Shown here: piece by piece, positions 17,105 through 24,645 of the stretch
How the letters are laid out: every line of letters starts with the position of its first letter
Position numbering within the stretch: the stretch's first letter is position 1
Assembly: GCF_031998825.1 (NCBI RefSeq)
Contig: NZ_DAMACX010000018.1
Span: 16,632 to 80,631, forward strand
Source: Pseudescherichia sp031998825
GTDB lineage: Bacteria > Pseudomonadota > Gammaproteobacteria > Enterobacterales > Enterobacteriaceae
Reading direction: 5' to 3'
DNA: 64,000 bases
Translations under genes and position numbers: made by a program
The notes under the pieces: model-generated
Database searches by the model: none
Seen by the model: only the letters and a program-made list of their open reading frames with translations
Told to the model about the DNA's origin: nothing

Positions 17105-17121
17105 ATGTTATAACATAACAA
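17105..17121. promoter_or_regulatory. Zur (zinc uptake regulator) box
   Basis: ATGTTATAACATAACAA matches 15 of 17 positions of the enterobacterial Zur core ATGTTATAATATAACAT. It lies between the COG0523 gene (minus) and the MarR gene (plus), 28 bases from the former, as expected for repression by zinc-loaded Zur. Confidence 0.75.
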
Positions 17122-17247
17122 TAAAGGGACTCAAGCACGCATATTAAATTGACATCAATTGTATTTAGATCAATATTTATAGCATTGTAACGAGACGGTT
17201 AATCTGGCGTTTGTAAAGCCGGACGCTGATTGAAAAATAGTGAAGAT

Positions 17248-17730
17248 ATGAAGCAAGAAAAACCTCAGGCATGCGGAGCACCGGCGCAGAGCGAAGCGCC
17301 CGTTACAGTGGATCAGTTCCTCTGTTTCGCTCTCTATTCCGCTTCGCTGGCCATGACCAAGCTTTACCAGTCGCGGCTGAAACCTCTGGGGCTGACCTAC
17401 CCGCAGTATCTGGTTCTGTTAGCCCTGTGGGAGAAGGACAACGTAACGGTCTCTGAGATTGGCGCGCGCGTGCAGCTCGACTCCGGCACCCTTAGCCAAC
17501 TGCTGAAACGGCTTGAAGAGTCGGGATTGATTAGCAGGCGGCGTGATGTGGGCAAGGATGAGCGCAAGGTGCTGATCACGCTCACCGAGCAGGGTCAGGC
17601 GCTAAAGATCCGCGCTGCCGGCGTCCCGGCAGACATGATTTCAGTAATGGACACGCCGATTGAAGAGCTGTCGGACCTGACGGTCAGGGTAGCGAAACTA
17701 CGGCATAAATTGATCAATGCGATTCCGTAA
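17248..17730 (+). CDS. MarR-family regulator, OhrR-like
   Basis: This 160-residue winged-helix regulator resembles OhrR, the organic-hydroperoxide sensor. The redox motif FLCFALYSASLAMTKLYQ (about 26-43) has the reactive Cys and the conserved Tyr. GLTYPQYLVLLALWE precedes the DNA-reading helix LDSGTLSQLLKRLE, followed by the wing RRDVGKDERKVLITLTEQG. An Ohr peroxidase gene, the usual partner, is not in this window. ATG 17248 is preferred over TTG 17230. It is divergent from the Zur-controlled operon and may itself be affected by the Zur site. Confidence 0.88.
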   Translation: MKQEKPQACGAPAQSEAPVTVDQFLCFALYSASLAMTKLYQSRLKPLGLTYPQYLVLLALWEKDNVTVSEIGARVQLDSGTLSQLLKRLEESGLISRRRDVGKDERKVLITLTEQGQALKIRAAGVPADMISVMDTPIEELSDLTVRVAKLRHKLINAIP

Positions 17731-17740
17731 GGTAAATGTT

Positions 17741-17932
17741 TTGGAAAACGTACAGCTTGAAAACAGTGATGATATGCACGCGGTCGTTGGACAGATGGCG
17801 TTGCAGTTGCTGAAAACGGGTCAACCTCTACAGGCGCAAAACATGGTGGCATTCCTGCATCAGCAGGCGGATCAGACCGCTAATTGCCCGTACACTCTGG
17901 CGATAAGCGCAATCGCCGACAGAGTACGCTGA
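17741..17932 (+). CDS. small AriR/YmgB-like protein
   Basis: This short protein (63 residues from TTG 17741, or 71 from ATG 17717, which overlaps the MarR stop) resembles the AriR/YmgB/YcgZ connector family. These are small helical dimers tied to biofilm formation and Rcs signalling. The similarity rests on the VVGQMALQLLKTGQPLQAQN block, which matches the VLGQAVTNLMLSG pattern of AriR. TTG 17741 has AAGG eight bases upstream; ATG 17717 has none. It faces a related gene (17975-18241) on the opposite strand. Confidence 0.6.
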   Translation: MENVQLENSDDMHAVVGQMALQLLKTGQPLQAQNMVAFLHQQADQTANCPYTLAISAIADRVR

Positions 17933-17974
17933 TCTCTGTGGCGAATAGTGCGAACAGGCGTCGTGCTCTGGCTA

Positions 17975-18241
17975 TCAGTGGATCATTTTACTGCCGGAAG
18001 GGTATTCGTTACCTGGCTGAAAGCTGCCGTACTCCGAGGGTTGAGCCATAAGGCTGCTTTGTACTTCAATAATGGCGCTGGTGCATGCCTGCTTTCGAAA
18101 CGCCATTTTTTCTGAGACCGCCATAAGCTGAAGTTTTTCTATCAAACTGTATGGCGTAATGGGATCGCCTTCGCTCAAAAGAGCAAGAATGGCTTCTCCC
18201 AGCACAATATCGGTCAATCTTTTATCATCAAATCTAGTCAT
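17975..18241 (-). CDS. YmgA-like small connector protein (AriR/YmgB family)
   Basis: The 88-residue product resembles E. coli YmgA: the pattern VLGEAILALLSEGDPITPYS, then LIEKLQLMAVSEKMAFRKQ and a helical stretch ending in a low-complexity hydrophilic tail. YmgA and its relatives (YcgZ, AriR) are small regulators induced by the BluR/BluF blue-light system and acting on Rcs-dependent biofilm genes. ATG 18241 is used; an in-frame TTG at 18295 would add 18 residues. It is convergent with the other AriR-like gene. Confidence 0.6.
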   Translation of the reverse strand: MTRFDDKRLTDIVLGEAILALLSEGDPITPYSLIEKLQLMAVSEKMAFRKQACTSAIIEVQSSLMAQPSEYGSFQPGNEYPSGSKMIH

Positions 18242-18489
18242 ATCTGTGCCAGTTACTTCTTTTGCCGGATATTCAAACGGTACGACGCTAAACAATTTAG
18301 CCCGTAATGTACAGGGTTTTCATCTGTAACATACTGATTTCAGACTTTAATTCCCAGTATCGATCGTGCGGTTCAAGCTATGGCGATACCGGGAGAGATC
18401 TCTTCGGGCTAAAAGGTACCTCCGAGATTGTAGCCTGCCTTCACGTTTCTGCCATAATCCGCAGCATAATTCGCTGGTGAGACCGCGGG

Positions 18490-18618
18490 TTAAACCAGAC
18501 GAATCCCGGCATCGACAAAAAAGAGCGCGCCCGTACAGCCGCGTGCGTCGTCAGAGGCGACAAACAGCGCCATCGCGGCCACATCCCGGCCCTCCAGAGT
18601 AATATCAAGCGACTGCAT
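18490..18618 (-). pseudogene. C-terminal remnant of a short-chain dehydrogenase (SDR)
   Basis: Translation on the minus strand ending at the TAA at 18490-18492 gives VAAMALFVASDDARGCTG followed by ALFFVDAGIRLV. This is the standard C-terminal block of SDR oxidoreductases. The catalytic YxxxK region and the Rossmann start are absent; the frame runs into a stop at about 18650. About 200 residues are missing. It lies at the end of the ABC/phosphodiesterase operon and shares a junction with the fragment at 18605-18688, so an internal deletion most likely fused two gene ends. Confidence 0.75.
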
Positions 18619-18688
18619 GGCTGGCAAAGAACTGATGATCGAGATTCACCCCAAGGCTGGCATAACGGGTATAACGGTGCTCGGTCAT
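18605..18688 (-). pseudogene. truncated 5' end of an operon gene after the phosphodiesterase
   Basis: ATG 18688 overlaps the phosphodiesterase stop (ATGA), the coupling used throughout this operon. The product reads MTEHRYTRYASLGVNLDHQF before it shifts into foreign sequence and stops at 18605. It looks like the first 22-25 residues of a real gene whose remainder was lost in the deletion that left the SDR tail. I cannot tell its family from this fragment. Confidence 0.6.
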
Positions 18689-20478
18689 CGCGTCTCCTCT
18701 CTTCCCGCTGTCAGCAGCGCCTGCATGACAGCGCCGTCCAGGGTATCCTGCTCCACGCCAAGCAGATGAGCAATGGTTGCGCCGGGATCTGCCATCCGGT
18801 ACGGGCCATGACGCTGGCGATCGTGATAGTAACCGTTGCGAATTCCCGCCCCGAAGGCAAGCAGTATACCGTAATTAGAGGTATGCCCCGTCTCTGCCGT
18901 CGGCTTTTGCGGGCCGTGATTGGCCCCCGGTGCGACCACGGGACAGATATCCTCGCCGTCGAGGCTGGTTCCCCAGACAAAGCCGGTATCGTAGGTGAAA
19001 AGCACATCGCCAGCATGCTCTCCCCAGTAGCCGATCCCCACTGCATCCTCTTTGCGCACCGCCCACGCCACGGCGTAGCGCCTCTGCCCGTGGTGCTCAA
19101 TATGCCAGCTGCGCAGCAAGTGCAGAAGCTGGTCCTGAACTGCACCATACGCCGCCGGGGCAACACTATCGCCGTTGATAAAGATCTCCAGCCCGCCGCG
19201 CTCATCCTTTAGATAGACCTGGCTTTGGCTGCGTACCGGTAGGCCGTTTGCGTCCAGCGTCACCAGCCCCTGTTTCGCCAGGTAGCGGTTTATGTCGCAC
19301 ATAAAGTGGTTAGGCACCGCTCCGTGATCGGAGGCCAGCAGCAGCGTGGTCTCGTCATCCATGCCGTCGATGATGTTGCCGATCGAGCGATCGAGCACCT
19401 TATAGCACTCGCGAATAACGGCTTCATAGCGCGGAGCCTGCTGCGGATCGTAAAACGGCGAGGCCGGATCGTACTGCCCAAGACAGAGATGGTGCGACTC
19501 ATCGATCAGGTGATGCACCGCCGCCCAGAGGGTATAGCCGTGCTGATGCGTTAAACGGATAGCGCTCTCCGCCAGCCACAGCGACTGGCGTTCGGCATCC
19601 TCCAGAGTAGAAGCCAGATGCGCCTCATCCGGCGAGGCCTTCACCGCCCACTGGCTGTGGAACGGTCCCAGCTCGTCAATAAGCTGCCGCGCCAGCGCTT
19701 CGTCTGAGGCAAGGCGTTGGGGGTAGCTCACTTCACTCTGGATGATCTCAATCGCCCGCGTATGCGGTGCAAACCGCGCCAGCCAGAAGCGGACTGCACC
19801 GCCTTCGGCTATGTCCCCCAGCGGCAACCAGCTGCTCCACGCTCCCGGCGTTAAGGTGACCTGCGTACCGTCCACGCCCAGCGTGCGGGTCTGCACATCC
19901 AGGGCGAGCGTCACCTCTGCGCCGTGCGCTGAACGGATCGCCAGGCGGTAACGCCGCCCCTCTTCATCGCCAATCAGCGGCTGCCACAGCCCCTTGTCAT
20001 GATAGGCCAGCGGCGAGGAGGGCGGCCAGCCCAGCGTTTGCTGGCGGGCTTTGCCGGAGGCATCAAAGCGGGCGGCGTCGGTAGTAAATATCGCCGGGGC
20101 GGCAAAGGTGTGCGGATTCGGCTCCGGGGCGGACCAGTAGGGAGAGAGTGTAAAATGGGGCGTCGGCGCGGCCACGCTCTCCGGGAAGTGGACCAGCGCG
20201 GCGCGTAGCCCCTGCGCTGCCATCTTGTGCAGCAGCGGCTGCGTGCGTGAATAGTCAGCCGGTAGCGCCTGGCCGCGCCACGAGGTGCCGGGGCTTTGCC
20301 CGCTAATAAACGCCGCCCAGTTCACATCGCCCCAGGCAGAGATGTAGGGCAGCAGCTCGGTGGCCGCGCCCTGCTCCAGCATCCGGCTGATATGCGGCAG
20401 CTCGCCCTCGGCGGTAAACTTCTGGATCAGCGGCATCATCAATCCATCGACGCCAAACACAATCACTTTCTTACTCAT
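18685..20478 (-). CDS. alkaline-phosphatase superfamily hydrolase (type I phosphodiesterase/nucleotide pyrophosphatase-like)
   Basis: The 597-residue protein is a metal-dependent hydrolase of the PF01663 type. The N-terminus KVIVFGVDGLMM supplies the first metal Asp (D10), AVHHLIDESHHL supplies Asp/His ligands, LLLASDHGAVPNHF gives the Asp-His pair, and GHTSNYGILLAFG the last His. The usual Thr nucleophile, ten residues before the Gly of the xTG turn, is replaced: the region reads SAWGDVNWAAFISG, and I cannot name the nucleophile. There is no signal peptide, so it acts in the cytoplasm. It sits downstream of a MalK-type ATPase and probably cleaves an imported phosphodiester, phosphonate or sulfate ester. 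Confidence 0.82.
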   Translation of the reverse strand: MSKKVIVFGVDGLMMPLIQKFTAEGELPHISRMLEQGAATELLPYISAWGDVNWAAFISGQSPGTSWRGQALPADYSRTQPLLHKMAAQGLRAALVHFPESVAAPTPHFTLSPYWSAPEPNPHTFAAPAIFTTDAARFDASGKARQQTLGWPPSSPLAYHDKGLWQPLIGDEEGRRYRLAIRSAHGAEVTLALDVQTRTLGVDGTQVTLTPGAWSSWLPLGDIAEGGAVRFWLARFAPHTRAIEIIQSEVSYPQRLASDEALARQLIDELGPFHSQWAVKASPDEAHLASTLEDAERQSLWLAESAIRLTHQHGYTLWAAVHHLIDESHHLCLGQYDPASPFYDPQQAPRYEAVIRECYKVLDRSIGNIIDGMDDETTLLLASDHGAVPNHFMCDINRYLAKQGLVTLDANGLPVRSQSQVYLKDERGGLEIFINGDSVAPAAYGAVQDQLLHLLRSWHIEHHGQRRYAVAWAVRKEDAVGIGYWGEHAGDVLFTYDTGFVWGTSLDGEDICPVVAPGANHGPQKPTAETGHTSNYGILLAFGAGIRNGYYHDRQRHGPYRMADPGATIAHLLGVEQDTLDGAVMQALLTAGREETR

Positions 20479-20491
20479 GCCCCTCTCCCGG

Positions 20492-21553
20492 TTAATTCAG
20501 CCGCACGCCGCTGTCGGCATCAAACAGATGCGCATGACGGGCATCCGGCAGAACGTTGAGCGTCTCACCCGGCTGGGCCGCCACGCGCTGATGAAACAGC
20601 GTAGTGACCTTTTGCTGACCAATGTTGAGCATGATCTGCGTCTCTGACCCGGTTGGCTCCACCACGTTGACCTGCGCCTTAATCGACGGCCCGGTGGCGA
20701 GGGTAAAGTGCTGGGGGCGCACGCCGTACAGCACCCGCTGCCCAACGCTCAGGCCCGGCGTCTGCGTTACCGGCAGCGCTACGCCATCATCGGTAAGCAC
20801 CACGCCCGACTGCTCTACGCGTCCGGTGAAGAGGTTCATTGAGGGCGAGCCGATAAAGCTGGCGACAAAGGCGTTCGCCGGTCGATCGTACAGCTCCAGC
20901 GGGGTGCCCACCTGCTCAATGTGTCCGTCGCGCAGCACGACAATGCGATCCGCCATGGTCATGGCCTCGATCTGATCGTGGGTTACGTAGATCATGGTGG
21001 TATTAAGCCGCTGATGCAGGGCTTTGATCTCGGTGCGCAGCTCCACGCGCAGCTTGGCGTCGAGGTTGGAGAGCGGCTCGTCAAAGAGAAATACCCTCGG
21101 GTGGCGGAGGATTGCCCTGCCCATCGCCACACGCTGGCGCTGCCCGCCGGAGAGCTGAGCCGGCTTGCGCCCCAGCAGCGGCGTCAGACCTAGCGTCTCG
21201 GCGGCCTGGCGCACCTGTTTAGCGATCCCATCTTTCGCTACGCTCTGCATCTTCAGCGAAAAGCCGAGGTTCTCCGCCACCGTCATGTGCGGGTAGAGGG
21301 CGTAGTTCTGGAAGACCATCGCCATGTTGCGCGCCTGGGGCGAGAGGTCGTTGATCGTCTCCCCGTCCAGGATCAGCTCGCCGCCGTCGATGCTCTCCAG
21401 CCCGGCGATCATCCGCAGCAGCGTGGACTTGCCGCAGCCGGAGGGGCCCACCAGAGCGATAAACTCACCGTGGTGAATAGCCAGATCGAGACCGGGGATG
21501 ATGGTCTGCCCGTTAAAAGTTTTTACGATATTCTGTAGCGTCAGGGTTGCCAT
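20492..21553 (-). CDS. MalK/UgpC-type ABC transporter ATP-binding protein
   Basis: The 353-residue ATPase has the CUT1 layout: an N-terminal nucleotide-binding domain with Walker A GPSGCGKSTLLRMIAG (about 36-51), signature LSGGQRQRVAMGRAI, Walker B VFLFDEPLSNLDAKLR, and a C-terminal TOBE regulatory domain (about 240-353) with VLYGVRPQHF. Such proteins serve maltose, glycerol-3-phosphate (UgpC) and other carbohydrate importers. ATG 21553 is used, two bases after the permease stop; longer frames lack a ribosome site. Confidence 0.94.
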   Translation of the reverse strand: MATLTLQNIVKTFNGQTIIPGLDLAIHHGEFIALVGPSGCGKSTLLRMIAGLESIDGGELILDGETINDLSPQARNMAMVFQNYALYPHMTVAENLGFSLKMQSVAKDGIAKQVRQAAETLGLTPLLGRKPAQLSGGQRQRVAMGRAILRHPRVFLFDEPLSNLDAKLRVELRTEIKALHQRLNTTMIYVTHDQIEAMTMADRIVVLRDGHIEQVGTPLELYDRPANAFVASFIGSPSMNLFTGRVEQSGVVLTDDGVALPVTQTPGLSVGQRVLYGVRPQHFTLATGPSIKAQVNVVEPTGSETQIMLNIGQQKVTTLFHQRVAAQPGETLNVLPDARHAHLFDADSGVRLN

Positions 21554-21555
21554 AG

Positions 21556-22422
21556 TTAATCCTTCACTCCTCCGGCGGTTAAGCCATGAACCAGATAGCG
21601 GCGCACCAGCAGCGTAAAGGCCACGACCGGCAGCATCACCAGCGTGCCGCTGGCGGCAATTTTGCTCCACTCCCACCCTTCGTATTGCAGGAAATTCACA
21701 ATGGCGACCGGGGCGGTAACGGCGTTAGTCCGGGTTAAGATCAGCGCGTAGAAAAAGTCATTCCACGAGAAGATGAAACAGAGAATGGCGGTGGCTGCGA
21801 GAGCGGGCTTCACCAGCGGCAGCGAGACCAGCCAGAAGCTGCGCCACAGCGGGCAGCCGTCCATCCAGGCCGCCTCCTCCAGCGCCACCGGCACGGCGGA
21901 GAAAAAGGTTTGCATCAGCCAAATCACAATCGCCAGGTTAAAGGTGAGATAGACGATAGCCAGACCAATAATAGTGTCCTGCAATCCCAGCCAGCGCCAG
22001 GCCAGGAAGAACGGAATGGTAAAGGCGATGGGCGGTGCCATGCGCGTCACCAGGATCCAGAGCGCCACGTAGCGGCGGGCGCGAAAACGCCAGCGGGTCA
22101 GCACCCAGGCCGCCGGCACGCCCAGCAGCAGAGAGAAAAAAGTAGAGAGCAGGCTCACCATCAGACTGTTGCCAAACGGCTCGAGAAAGTTTCCGGCAAT
22201 CAGCGCCCGATAGGCGTCCAGCGTCGGCGTAAACAGCAGGGTTAGCTCGAACGCATCCAGCGCCGGGCGCAGGGACATAATCACCATCCACAGGAAAGGC
22301 GCGAGGATGATCGTCATCAGCAGCAGGGCCAGCAGCGTGCGCTTCCCCTTCAGCCGCCACGTTTTACGCCGGACGGCGCTTCTCACCTGCGGGCGGCCCA
22401 CCTCACTCTGTTGTATTGTCAT
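21556..22422 (-). CDS. MalG/UgpE-type ABC transporter permease
   Basis: This 288-residue inner-membrane permease has six predicted helices. It carries the EAA loop EEAAWMDGCPLWRSFWLVSLPLVKPALAAT about two thirds along, where EAA-x3-G contacts the ATPase. An N-terminal hydrophilic tail precedes the first helix (TLLALLLMTIILAPFLWMVI). The start is ATG 22422 with GGTGGA upstream; it overlaps the upstream permease gene by 20 bases. Together with 22403-23317 it forms the channel of a CUT1-type importer. Confidence 0.92.
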   Translation of the reverse strand: MTIQQSEVGRPQVRSAVRRKTWRLKGKRTLLALLLMTIILAPFLWMVIMSLRPALDAFELTLLFTPTLDAYRALIAGNFLEPFGNSLMVSLLSTFFSLLLGVPAAWVLTRWRFRARRYVALWILVTRMAPPIAFTIPFFLAWRWLGLQDTIIGLAIVYLTFNLAIVIWLMQTFFSAVPVALEEAAWMDGCPLWRSFWLVSLPLVKPALAATAILCFIFSWNDFFYALILTRTNAVTAPVAIVNFLQYEGWEWSKIAASGTLVMLPVVAFTLLVRRYLVHGLTAGGVKD

Positions 22423-23317
22423 CGTTCCACCCCGCCCGGCCAATCAGCCAGCTTAAGATAAATACGCCCACCAGGATCACCACCGCGATGGCGCTGCCGT
22501 AGCCCCACCAGGAGAAGTTAAACGCCTGGATAAAGCCGTAGTAGTTGGTCACCTCCGTTACCGAGCCAGGCCCGCCGTCGGTGAGGATGTAGATCAGCGG
22601 AAAGGCCTTGAAGCTGTCGATAAGACGAAACAGAATGCAGACCGCCAGCACTGGCTTCAGGTGTGGAAAAACCACGTAGCGGAAAATGTTGAACGGTGAT
22701 GCACCGTCGAGGCTGGCCGCCTCCCGTGGCTCATTGGGCACCATCTGTAACGCCGCCAGCACCATCAGCATGGTGAAGGGGAACCACTGCCAGACGTCGG
22801 CCACCATAATTGCCCATAGCGCGGTGTCAGGGTTGGCGATCAGCGAATCCAGCGGCAGGTTAAACCTGTCCAGCACCTGGTGCAGCGGACTGATATCCGG
22901 GGTGTAGATAATCTTCCAGATCAGCGCCACGATAATCGGCGGCAGCACCATCGGGATCAGCAGCAGCGTGCGTACGCCGTTCAGCCAGCGCGAGGTGCCG
23001 TTCAGCAGCAGCGCCAGCAGCAGGCCAATCAACACCTGAAAAAAGACGCTGACCACTGAGAGTTTAAGCTGGGTCATCAGCGAGTTGAGAAAACGATCGT
23101 CATGCAGCAGCTGCTGATAGTTAACCAGCGGATTGCTGAAGGTGAAGGTCGCCTCTGGATTGGTCAGGCTGAACGGCGTCAGGCTGACGATCAGCAGCGC
23201 CGCCGCCGGTATCAGCGTCAGCAGGGTCAGGACCACCAGCGAAGGGGCCAGCCCCAACATCCAGGCATAACGCTGGCGCTGACGCCAGCCGAGTGATTGT
23301 CCCATCGCCGTCCTCAT
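22403..23317 (-). CDS. MalF/UgpA-type ABC transporter permease
   Basis: This 304-residue permease has six helices and an EAA-type loop, EPREAASLDGASPFNIFRYV. The N-terminus WRQRQRYAWMLGLAPSLVVL is a positively charged stretch leading into the first helix, as in UgpA-like proteins. The gene overlaps the binding-protein stop by ATGA (23314-23317). It pairs with the MalG-type permease in the same operon. Confidence 0.92.
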   Translation of the reverse strand: MRTAMGQSLGWRQRQRYAWMLGLAPSLVVLTLLTLIPAAALLIVSLTPFSLTNPEATFTFSNPLVNYQQLLHDDRFLNSLMTQLKLSVVSVFFQVLIGLLLALLLNGTSRWLNGVRTLLLIPMVLPPIIVALIWKIIYTPDISPLHQVLDRFNLPLDSLIANPDTALWAIMVADVWQWFPFTMLMVLAALQMVPNEPREAASLDGASPFNIFRYVVFPHLKPVLAVCILFRLIDSFKAFPLIYILTDGGPGSVTEVTNYYGFIQAFNFSWWGYGSAIAVVILVGVFILSWLIGRAGWNDDNTTE

Positions 23318-24645
23318 GAGAGTTTCGCGCCCGCGCGTTTCAGGTCGGCAAGCGTCCCGGCCTGCGCCTGGGCCATCGCCTCTTTGGCTGACAGCTGGCC
23401 CGAGGCGATCAGCGCGATAGCTTTATTGAGCTGCTGATCGACCTGCGGATAGAACTCCACGGTGCGATACTTCATGTAGCCCCCCTTGCCCGCCTGGTCG
23501 ATGGCGTCGATGGAGAGCTGGGCCAGGTCGACGCCGTTAATGACCTGCCTGCTGCGGAACGCCTGTGAGTCGATATCGCTGCGGCGGGTAGGCGAACCGT
23601 AGCCTGCCTCCAGCGCCCGGGCGGTCATCTGCTTCGACAGTGACCACTGGATAAAGGCCCACGCCGCCTCTTTGTTTTTCGAACCGGCCGGAATACCCAG
23701 CGCATGGGTCGCCATGCCGGGGAAGGCCCCTTTCGGCCCGCTGACCATCGAACCAAAATGAGCCGTTTTTAGGGTGCGTGAGGTCTGGGCATTGCCCAAC
23801 TGGGCGAGGTAGGTCTGGCTGGCGTCGGAGACGTTGACCCGCCCCTGCTTTAACGCCTGCAGAGACTGGTCGGCGGTATAGGTGATCCCACCGTTAGGGC
23901 CGAAGTCGCGGATCAGGCGGGCAAAGTAGTCCGCCGCCTCGACGGCTTCCGGCGTATCGAGGGTTGGGAAGAGATCGTCCGGCGGGGTACGGAAAACGTT
24001 ACCGCCAAAGGCCTGTAGATAGGGGATAAAGGTCCAGCCGTAGTGGTTGTCGGTGACGTAGCCCGCTACGCGATCCTTTTTGTTCACCGCCTGCAATACC
24101 TTCACCAGCTCGTCGGTGGTTTTAGGAAACCCCAGCCCGGCCTGCTGGATCAGGTCGTAGCGCGAGGCTCCCGCCAGCATGGCTTCAACCACATAGGGGA
24201 TCCCGTAGAGCTTGCCGTCGCGCCCGGTCTCCGCCGCCAGCGTGGCGGGCAGGAAGTCCTGAAGCCCCCAATTTTGCGGGGTCAGGTTTGGGTTGGCGAT
24301 AAACTCATCCAGCGGCGTCAGCCAGCCAGCGTTGATCCAGCGGCTGGTGTAGATAAAGGTCACGTTCACCACGTCATAGGCCGAGCCGCGGGTTGACAGC
24401 TCAAGGTCGGCGCGCTGGTTATAAACCGGAAACGCCGGGGTATCCAGCTGCACCCGCGCCCCGGTCAAGGCTTCAAACTCCGGCAGCCACTTGCGGATCA
24501 GCTGCGGCCACGCGGTGCTGAAGGTAGAGACGTTAAGGGTCACGCCCTCATATTTACGTGCGACGCTGGCGCCGCGGGCGATGGCGGGCATCATGCTGTA
24601 GACGCCGAACGCCGCCATGGCTTTTAACAGATCACGACGCTGCAT
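23314..24645 (-). CDS. CUT1-type ABC transporter substrate-binding protein with Tat-like signal
   Basis: The 443-residue extracytoplasmic protein (SBP_bac_1 family) begins MQRRDLLKAMAAFGVYSMMP, a signal resembling a Tat leader (RRDLLKA), with cleavage near ARGA. The mature protein resembles sugar and glycerol-phosphate binding proteins: NVTFIYTSRWINAGWLTPLD, DGKLYGIPYVVEA, and the late GIPAGSKNKEAAWAFIQWS block. The start overlaps the dioxygenase gene by 14 bases. The ligand may be a phosphodiester, sulfate ester or polyol, given the neighbouring hydrolase and dioxygenase. Confidence 0.9.
   Translation of the reverse strand: MQRRDLLKAMAAFGVYSMMPAIARGASVARKYEGVTLNVSTFSTAWPQLIRKWLPEFEALTGARVQLDTPAFPVYNQRADLELSTRGSAYDVVNVTFIYTSRWINAGWLTPLDEFIANPNLTPQNWGLQDFLPATLAAETGRDGKLYGIPYVVEAMLAGASRYDLIQQAGLGFPKTTDELVKVLQAVNKKDRVAGYVTDNHYGWTFIPYLQAFGGNVFRTPPDDLFPTLDTPEAVEAADYFARLIRDFGPNGGITYTADQSLQALKQGRVNVSDASQTYLAQLGNAQTSRTLKTAHFGSMVSGPKGAFPGMATHALGIPAGSKNKEAAWAFIQWSLSKQMTARALEAGYGSPTRRSDIDSQAFRSRQVINGVDLAQLSIDAIDQAGKGGYMKYRTVEFYPQVDQQLNKAIALIASGQLSAKEAMAQAQAGTLADLKRAGAKLS

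Noticed and set aside
18366..18602. Plus-strand ORF of 78 residues
   Set aside because: It is an arginine-rich shadow of the SDR remnant on the other strand and has no ribosome site.
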